Source of the DNA: Thereva unica
Lineage: Eukaryota; Arthropoda; Insecta; Diptera; Therevidae
Assembly: GCA_949987705.1 (NCBI GenBank)
Contig: OX465281.1
Coordinates: 238,039,143 to 238,103,142 of the forward strand
Reading direction: 5' to 3'
Length of the DNA stretch: 64,000 bases
A program made the translations under genes and the position numbers. Each line of letters begins with the position of its first letter. The stretch's first letter is position 1. This document shows positions 57,397 to 64,000 of this stretch, piece after piece. The notes beneath the pieces are model-generated. The model searched no databases. It was given only the letters and a program-made list of their open reading frames with translations, and had not been told where the DNA came from.

Positions 57397-57975
57397 TTTT
57401 TTAGTTTTTAAAAGCGTTTATTTGACTTAACAGCTATCCTAATATAAATTTAACCAAACGCTTAAAGTTAATTATTCTAACCTATTCTAATATGTCTAAC
57501 TTACTGGCCCTCAGCAGGCACTCTAAATTAATCTATGTCTTAATTTAACTTATGCCTTTCGGCTAAAACTTATGTATTTTTTATTTATTTTTATATTATA
57601 TATTATTTCTAGTCCTAAGAAAAATTTAAAAACTTAGGTGCTGTATTAATTATTTTGTATAAAACTTAAGCTAACTTAGTCTACTCTACTAACTAACTTA
57701 ACCCTAAGAAACCTATCTGGGCGGGGCACAGCAGAGTCGAATTCTCTCGGGTGACCCCCGTCCAGGCGACGGGCTTCCACGGGCTTGAGCTACAAGAAAT
57801 AACAATAGCTCGTGGAAGCTCGCACCACTAACCTAGACTTACTTAAATCTACCTTCATTACAAAGTAAAAACTAGAACTAAACCCTATCTAAGTACTAAG
57901 CTAATCTTTTAAAACTAACTTACATTAAAAATAAAAATATATTCTATAGCTTTATTAGAGAGGGCAAATACCCAA
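57397..57975 (-). other. LINE F 3' UTR with stem-loop
   Basis: Non-coding 3' region of LINE F, ending in an A run at 57397-57402. Around 57774-57818 there is an inverted pair (CTTCCAC with GTGGAAG, and GAGCTA with TAGCTC) that could form a hairpin. Such 3' structures are bound by the reverse transcriptase in some LINE families; that role is inferred here. Confidence 0.6.
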
Positions 57976-60900
57976 CTAAGGGGGGTCCTCCAGCCACCAG
58001 TACAAATTACTGGCATTGGAGGCCTCTTTTTTATCTTTTTCTGAGATTCGCGTGCTGAACCTCAGGAGATGCTGTATTTCCCTGCCTTCTTCAATAGCAC
58101 GCACTCGTTTATCACATGCATTGCGATACATGTGATATAAGAGGGGCAACCCCGAATCATCCTGAACCAATTTTTTGGAGTCTAGGTAAATAAATGCTTC
58201 TGGGGGGATGAACCCACGTTCACAAGCTGCTTTGTGGTATTCAGAATTCGGGTAGAACGCTCCCCGAATAAGAGGATTGTCGCTCTCCGTCGCTCTAGCG
58301 ACGTGACGTCGAATCAACTTGATTATGAAATTGTCGATCCTGTTAACAGATGCTTTATCATAGAGGATATTGTTGGCGTGATATTTTACGAAGCCCGATT
58401 CGGGTGTTCGATACAAGCTTAGGCACGCCCTTAAGCATTGTCTTTCAAATACCCGAAGCTTTTCCATGTAAGAAGGAGATATGTTGAACCATACCGGACA
58501 ACCATAAGTTAACATTGGTCTGACCAAGGCTTGATAGCAGATCACCTTGACCCGTGGGCTTAGGTGTCTGCTGTAAAAAAGTCTTTTGGTCATATGAAAC
58601 GCCTTGTTTGCCTTGGTAAGAGCAGCACTTACATTTCTGTTAAAATACAGGTATTGGTCCATCCAAAGCCCAAGGTATTTCACTTCCAATTTTTTTTCTA
58701 ATGCTTGTCCGGCATTGTTCGAAATTTTGAGTGTTTTCCAGTTCCTCCGCACATCGCGAGAAGCTTTGGTTAGAGGAGTCCGGAAAAGGATCGATTCACA
58801 TTTGCTAAAATTGATCTTCAACTTCCAATCATCACTATACCGTTCGATTGTTTCGAAGTCACGTTGCAAGAGCGTCTGGATCACTCCAATCTTCGGCCCT
58901 GTCCTGTACACGATCAGGTCATCCGCATACGCTAGTGCGTACGGGAGTGAACTTATTAGGTCACTCGTAAAGATATTAAATAAGAGCGGCGAGTTCACTG
59001 CACCTTGTTGCAGACCATTTTTGATGTCAAAGACCCTACTTGATGTGAAGTTGCCACTTTTGACGACGAACTTCTTCTTTGAAATCATATTATAAATCAT
59101 GTATAGCTGAGGTCTCGTCATATCGAGTCTGACCAGTTTGTAGAGAAGACCTTCGATCCATACTGTATCGAATGCCTTCTCAAAATCGATCAGGCATGCT
59201 CCTGTACACTGGCCTTTCATGAAGTTCCAGTGTATGGGCATTTTCAGAAACGCAGAACTGCGGTCACTCTGCAATATTCAGCTACAGACTTCCAATTGCT
59301 GAATATTGCAGAATGACCGCAGTTCTGCGTTTCCGAAAAGGCCCTATGTCTGATACCAGTTTGGACGCAGCATGAATGGTGTCATGTCCCGCCCTAAAAC
59401 CGAACTGGTTATCGGGAATTATCTTTTTTTCCTCAACCCATTTGGCCAATGATCTATTAATGACTGTTTCAAAAACCTTGCTGATGTTCGGCAGCAAACT
59501 TATTGACCGGAGATTGGCAGGGTTAGTTTTGTCTTTACCTTTTTTAGGTATAGGATACACCACCGCCGTTTTCCAGTGACCTGGGAAATGGGCGTTGTTT
59601 AATGCATTATTAAACAAAGTGGTGTATATGTCTACAGCCACCAGGGGCAGATGTTTCAGAACTATGTTCGGGATACCATCTACTCCAGCCGATTTCTTAT
59701 TGTTCAGACGACGGAATGTTAGCAGGAGGTCGATTTTTCCAATGAACGTCGAGTTTACTTGGGCCTCGGGAATATCGTTCGCTGGGCAGTCTTCATTGAA
59801 TTCGATAATTGCTCGATTCTCAGATTTCCAAGATTCGATTTCATTAGATAATCTCGAGTGGTTCAGCGAGGCCCTACTCTCGAGGTCAGAATTCGTACGA
59901 ACACAAGTGTTCATCGAATAAATTTCCTGATAGTAGGCCCCCACTAAATCCATCTTCTCCTGCTCGTCCTCTATGCAATAATTATCACCGACATGGCAGG
60001 TTTCTTCCGGATCTATGTTCACAGACCTCAGCAGTACCTGGTTAGTTGAAGTCCTAGGGATACGTAACTTGTCCAACCGGTTATGTGTTTTACTCCTAAA
60101 AATTTTATTTATCTGTGGGAACATGCTCGCGCTATTATTTTGAATAGCGCGAATCTTTCTGTTCTAGTACAGATTCACGGACTGTGAAAATTGTTGCCTT
60201 AATAGTTGTTGGAGATTTTTCATAACCGATTTAAGAGTTACAATCTCCGGACTTCGTCTATCCCGAAACTGACGGTGTAGGGCTTTTAGTCTTGTTAGTA
60301 TTCGACTTTTATGTTTTAGTAGTGCGTCGATTGTAGCGTTTCTGTAACAGTCTGTACTGTTTTTTTTCTTTGTCCTGGGTATAGTTTTGTCCATCGTCTG
60401 TATAATGAGATTGTCCATACTTTTCAGATATTCATCAATCTCATTGTTTGTCAAGTTTCTAGTTGTTGGTGGTAAAGGTCCTGTATTCTGTATTGCCCTT
60501 TCCATTGCTCTTTCGAATCTTGGCCAGTGCGTCTTCTGGTAGACAAAAGGCTGCACTTCGCAATATTCAAGAAGCTCTATGGAGTCGTTAGGGACTTGTA
60601 TTGTTATCTCGAGTCCGTAATGGTCACTGTCGTATGGTACTGTGGCTAGACAGTTTGTTTCGTTCGTATTTAGTCCTGGTAGACCCATCCGTGAGTCTAG
60701 CAAGCACAGATCTAAAAAAGACCCACCGCGTGGATATGATGGTATATCCGTAGCGAGGAGATTAACTTTCCGCTGAATTCTGTTCTGGCCCAACCAGTCA
60801 TTCAGTTGGTTGCCCCTGGTGTTAGCCGTTTGATTTCCCCATGCCGCATGGCGTGCGTTTAAATCTCCGGCCAACAAATAAAAATTTCGCTCCGACTCCA

Positions 60901-61117
60901 GGCGAAGAGTTTGAAAGAGCGAGTTCATTTCCTCTATAAATAATCTTGGTTGAGTTGTTTGGGGTGCGTACGCCGCGATTAAATACAGTCTTCTGCCACT
61001 AGACAGGGGAATGTATATAACACACGCTTCCAACACCCGAAACTTTTCTATATCCCTACTATACATGATTTTATGTTTCAGGGAGGTCTTTATTAATATT
61101 AATAGGCCTCCGCCTCG
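57976..61117 (-). pseudogene. LINE F endonuclease-reverse transcriptase
   Basis: Coding begins at the U6 junction within the endonuclease (GGGLLILIKTSLKHK), followed by IAAYAPQTTQ, LLAGDLNARHAAWG and YDSDHYGLEI (SDH). One TAG stop at about 60164 interrupts the frame, which continues unchanged into MFPQINKIFR. The RT has NKKSAGVDGIPNIVL, YPIPKKGKDKTNPANLRSIS and QFGFRAGHDTIHAASKL. It is then broken by a 109-bp palindrome (59236-59344) and resumes with GACLIDFEKAFDTVW, GLQQGAVNSPLLFNI, catalytic AYADDLIVY and KYLGLWMD. The C-terminus ends at 57976. Removing the palindrome with its duplication restores the frame. The Jockey/I-group clade was not resolved. Confidence 0.88.
59236..59344. mobile_element. 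109-bp palindromic MITE inside LINE F
   Basis: Two 46-bp arms (59236-59281 and 59299-59344) are inverted with about three mismatches, around a 17-bp loop. The outer ends are GGGC and GCCC. Both flanks carry TAT. Removing one TAT plus the insert restores an uninterrupted RT reading across the site, which fixes the boundaries. It is the innermost insertion of the 55.8-62.7 kb stack. Confidence 0.9.
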
Positions 61118-61167
61118 AAAAATGTGGAACGCTTCACGATTTTGCGTGTCATCCTTGCGCAGGGGCC

Positions 61168-61207
<40 letters not shown>

Positions 61208-61224
61208 TCTGCCGAAGCAAGAAC
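61118..61224 (-). ncRNA. U6: U6 snRNA retrocopy, full length
   Basis: All 107 nt agree with my recollection of insect/metazoan U6. On the minus strand it opens GTTCTTGCTTCGGCAGAACA, includes the ACAGAGAAGATTAGCATGGC core and ends GTTCCACATTTTT. In a working gene U6 pairs with U4 and with the 5' splice site in the spliceosome. Here the upstream flank is the interior of an RTE LINE with no PSE or TATA element visible, and the 3' end runs straight into LINE sequence. It is therefore a retrocopy, not an expressed snRNA gene. The perfect sequence suggests recent insertion. Confidence 0.95.
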
Positions 61225-61239
61225 ACGACTTCATGTCCT

Positions 61240-62677
61240 CATAACACACATATGGCATTCGGATCGTGTCCCTTCGGTATGGAAGAAAGCGATCGTTGTC
61301 CCAATTTTGAAGAAAGGCGACAGTCGGGAATGCAAGAATTATCGCGGTATTAGCCTTCTTTCGATCGTCGGTAAAGTATTTACGCAAATAATACAATCGA
61401 GGCTACAGAAACATCGAGAGCAAACGAGCCGGGAGGAACAAGCGGGATTTAGACCACATCGAGGATGCATTGATCAAATATTCGCCCTCCGTCAGTTAAT
61501 GGAAGAAAGAATTCGTTGCGGCAAACGAATTGTCGTCGTTTTCATCGATTTCAAATCCGCTTTCGATTGCATCGATTGGAACAGCTTGTGGAGAGTCTTG
61601 GTAACCGAACACGTGCCATTGAGAATCATCCAACTTCTCCAAGCGTCGTACGATGGCTCAACCAGCAGCGTTCGTATTCGAAACGACTTATCCGAGGAGT
61701 TCCCGATTCAGACGGGTGTCCGACAGGGAGACGTCGCTTCGCCACTTCTCTTCAACGTTGTGATCGACGCGATTATGCGTGAATCATTCGATGGACGACT
61801 CGGAGTTCAATACGACGACAACAACTTCGTAACAGACTTAATGTTCGCCGACGATAGCGCTGTTTTCGCCGACACGGATGCCGAAGCAACGGACATCTTA
61901 TACGATATTTCCCGCATCGCCCAATCATACGGGTTAAAAATCAATGCGGAAAAGACTAAAGTGCGCACAACGGATGGATCAAGAGCCAGTGTTCACCTCG
62001 ATGGAACCCAAATCGAACAGGTTCCAAGGTTCAAATATTTGGGATCATTGGTTGAGGAAACGAAAGTAGCATCGACGGCCGACGTTCACAGCCGTATCGG
62101 CCAGGCAACAGCAACATTCGCCTCGCTCAAGTGGTGCATATGGAAACGAGCAAATATCTCCATCAAAACAAAACTACGTCTTTACCGAACGTTGATTCTT
62201 CCGATTCTTCTTTATGGATCTGAAACGTGGACACTGCTCAAACCGGACGTTAAGAAGCTCGAGGTCTTCCAAATGCGATGTTTGAGGCAGATCCTCCGTG
62301 TCTCACTCCGTGATCGCCTTCGAAACGAGGTTGTCAGACAAAGATGCGATCAGCAAACACTGATCGAAGAAGAAATGCAAAAACGTCGACTACGGTGGTT
62401 TGGACATGTTTGCCGAATGGATGATAACCGCTTGCCACGTAAACTTCTCTGGCGAGACCGTCCTGCAGACTGGAGAATACAGCGATCGGCACCGAAGAAA
62501 ACCTGGTTGAAGAATATCGAGGGTGACTTAAAGAATCAACGATTATCAGTTACCGAGGCTCGAGACACCGCCAAAAACCGAGAAGAATGGAAGCGAATCG
62601 TGAATAGAGTTCGGGACCCAGCGGCACCGACAGCAGCGTATCCGTTGCGGGGACGTCCCGCTCGGACCGCCAGCTAA
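61240..62677 (+). pseudogene. RTE copy 2 ORF, 3' part
   Basis: Immediately after the right target duplication the frame resumes with ITHIWHSDRVPSVWKKAIVV and continues to the stop, 456 codons of it open from an internal Met at 61307 that is not the real start. The reverse transcriptase motifs KKGDSRECKNYRGISLL, FIDFKSAFDCIDW, GVRQGDVASPLLFN and catalytic FADD are all intact, as is the C-terminal LYGSETWTLL / RRLRWFGHVCRMDD region. Only scattered substitutions distinguish it from copy 1. Confidence 0.93.
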
Positions 62678-62738
62678 CGGATCAAAGAAGAAGAAGAAGA
62701 AGAAGAAGAAGTATCAGTATTATCCAATGAGCTAGACG

Positions 62739-62860
62739 CAAGGGTGGGCAACCTTTTTATAGCATGGGCCAGAATAAATCTTACATTTTTTCTGCGGCCG
62801 GTAGTAGATAGTCAATTGACACTCTCTCGTGACCTGTAATTTTGAGAGAGTTGAGCCGAA
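62739..62860 (+). mobile_element. Possible hAT-like left end
   Basis: CAAGGGTGGGCAACCTTTTT and GCATGGGCCAGAATAAAT resemble the widely seen hAT end CAGGGGTGG.CAACCTTT..GGGCCA. A matching right end and 8-bp duplication are not found in the window, so the element is truncated or extends past 64000. Confidence 0.4.
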
Positions 62861-64000
62861 CTTACACGAGGCAGTACATTTGCCCCTTACAAGATGGTAA
62901 ATTTTACTGAGATCTAAATTTTTTTAAGTTTTCCGATTCAAAAATAATCATTTACTGGTATTTGAGTATCAAGCTAAATAGGTTGAGGTGTGATTGCAAA
63001 TATGTAGTTAAGAAACATTTCTTAATTCTTTTGAGCCAGCAAAAGTTCCATCTTGAAATTAGGTAGAGTGAGATTGTAAAATATAAATATACATTGTGGA
63101 GGTATATGAGAATCAAATTCGTAAAAAAGCTCTTCATTGGTATCTCTCTTGATTCTTTCCCTAATTTGTTTGTTTTTGTCATTTTGGCATTAGAATGGCA
63201 CCTGACTAATTTGAAGTATGACATTGTACTGGCTCAAAAGGAAAAAGATGCAACTCTTACATACTAATTTTATAATCGTGTCCTACCCAACACTAAATGT
63301 ATAGTCTGTATTTGAAGTGAAAGATGTTTTAATGGGGTAAATCACACTATACATCACTTAGTGCTCAACTGAAACAAGTTTTTGTATAATGTGATACCTA
63401 TGTAGTTATACAATAAATGGGAATAAGAAGGGGAAACTCGCATAGTTTTCTTAGACCTCCGAGAACGATGAGCGAGTCTTGCAAATTTTCTGAGTCAAAA
63501 TAAGGAAAAAACAAACTTCCCTGCCATCTCTTGTCTATAAAACCGGTTTGTGTATGTGGATCATAAAAAGAAATGACGCATAGTGGAACTTACCCCAATG
63601 GATGTAAGTTTTATCATTAGTACTAAACTACGAACATGTGTACATGTTGCTGTGTGCGATTAATATTCATTTTAAGTTAGACGAATTATATCGAAAAGTA
63701 TTTTCCTATTATTTCTTCTAAAGATCTCGCGGGCAGGATAGAGCCTTTTCGCGGGCCCGAGGCTGCCCACTGTTAAGCAAGAGGACCTACGTCGGCAGTC
63801 GACGTCAAAGATGTGGTCGTTCGAGGTATTCCTACCACTGACAATGACAAGCCGACAAGGAATCTTGTTTCCAATGCATTCACTCGTCGAGGCCAAGTAT
63901 ATGTGGAGTTGCGGAAAAATGAGTCGCCTACATAATTTACGTCAACACTCGACCTGAACGACGCCGTCAGCCCAGTCTCCACTTCTGGAGCATAATAGGA
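62861..64000. other. No gene seen
   Basis: The end of the window becomes more GC-rich after 63720 and has overlapping open minus-strand frames (63672-63982), but no family motif is recognised and the frames run to the edge. Confidence 0.4.

Larger units (their letters stand above)
57397..61224 (-). mobile_element. U6 snRNA-LINE chimeric insertion (LINE F)
   Basis: The insertion is bounded by a perfect 15-bp duplication ACGACTTCATGTCCT (57382-57396 and 61225-61239). On the minus strand it starts with a complete U6 snRNA (61224 to 61118). It then passes directly into LINE coding sequence inside the endonuclease domain and ends in an A run at 57397. The U6 and LINE parts thus entered as one unit. 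The LINE is a Jockey-superfamily type, with YADD and a poly(A) end. Its 5' end is truncated at the U6 junction. Confidence 0.93.
55810..62710 (+). mobile_element. RTE-like LINE (copy 2), split by a U6-LINE chimera
   Basis: It starts CTCCGCC and ends in a (GAA)n run. An 11-bp direct repeat GTATCAGTATT flanks it (55792-55802 and 62711-62721), with seven extra bases between the left repeat and the element start. It is nearly identical to copy 1 over both halves. The inserted chimera (57397-61224) carries a 15-bp duplication of this element's own sequence. Confidence 0.92.

Noticed and set aside
61118..61224. Functional U6 snRNA gene
   Set aside because: Both flanks are transposon sequence, enclosed by the LINE's target duplication, and no PSE or TATA element is visible.
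61307..61309. Met at 61307 as the start of a 456-residue protein
   Set aside because: It is internal to the RTE reverse transcriptase; the frame is already coding upstream to the insertion boundary.
61118..61396. N-terminal 93 residues of the long minus-strand frame ending at 60164
   Set aside because: This part is read through U6 snRNA and antisense RTE sequence, so it is not part of any protein; real LINE coding begins at the U6 junction.
63672..63982. Overlapping minus-strand frames near the window end
   Set aside because: No domain seen and cut by the window edge; possibly an LTR or exon, but unsupported.

Overview
The window is repeat-dense DNA from an animal nucleus, most likely an insect. 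The case rests on a sequence that matches metazoan U6 snRNA over its full length, on short AT-rich spliceosomal sequence, and on the mix of transposable elements: RTE-, LOA-, R1- and CR1-like non-LTR elements, Gypsy, hAT, Harbinger-like and mariner elements, and Helitrons. I see no convincing single-copy host gene, no bacterial-type operon and no CRISPR. The species cannot be named from this sequence.

Layout. 1-4.6 kb: a non-autonomous Helitron (1926-4553). 5.6-10 kb: TIR elements and a 5'-truncated RTE-like LINE on the minus strand (6497-9909, 12-bp target duplication), itself split by a Harbinger-like MITE (7127-7679, TTA duplication). 11.6-14.8 kb: a foldback MITE copy, a LINE RNase H/zinc-knuckle remnant, a tandem repeat and a decayed Gypsy integrase. 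16.6-22.6 kb: a hAT transposon with an exact 8-bp duplication, into which a full-length RTE-like LINE with an intact 1050-codon ORF has jumped. 23-25 kb: a decayed RTE-like LINE carrying a MITE. 27.6-32.1 kb: a 150-bp-arm foldback, Helitron-like sequence, a Harbinger-like MITE and a LOA-like LINE split by a hAT element. 32.4-33.7 kb: the 3' end of a CR1-like LINE, a matching SINE-type tail and a mariner remnant. 35-40.4 kb: TIR elements, an RTE endonuclease fragment, a 5S-rRNA-derived sequence and an R1-like remnant. 42.5-46 kb: an RTE-like LINE split by a 935-bp TIR element and by a tRNA-derived SINE. 48-54.2 kb: LINE and LTR-element remnants, a 180-bp deletion derivative of the intact RTE, and a Gypsy pol segment with its 3' LTR. 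55.5-62.7 kb: a second copy of the intact RTE family, split by a different LINE whose 5' end is a complete U6 snRNA; that LINE is in turn split by a 109-bp palindrome.

How the parts relate. The RTE family (copies at 18901 and 55810, the 180-bp derivative at 49979, and a diverged fragment near 36.4 kb) looks recently active: two copies are nearly identical and one ORF is uninterrupted. The short derivative keeps only the family's 5' and 3' ends and has its own 13-bp target duplication, so it was probably mobilised in trans. In the same way, the SINE-type tails near 6.4, 33, 44.2, 49 and 55.5 kb resemble the 3' end of the CR1-like LINE. The nesting gives a clear order of events; the deepest stack (RTE, then U6-LINE chimera, then palindrome) is at 55.8-62.7 kb.
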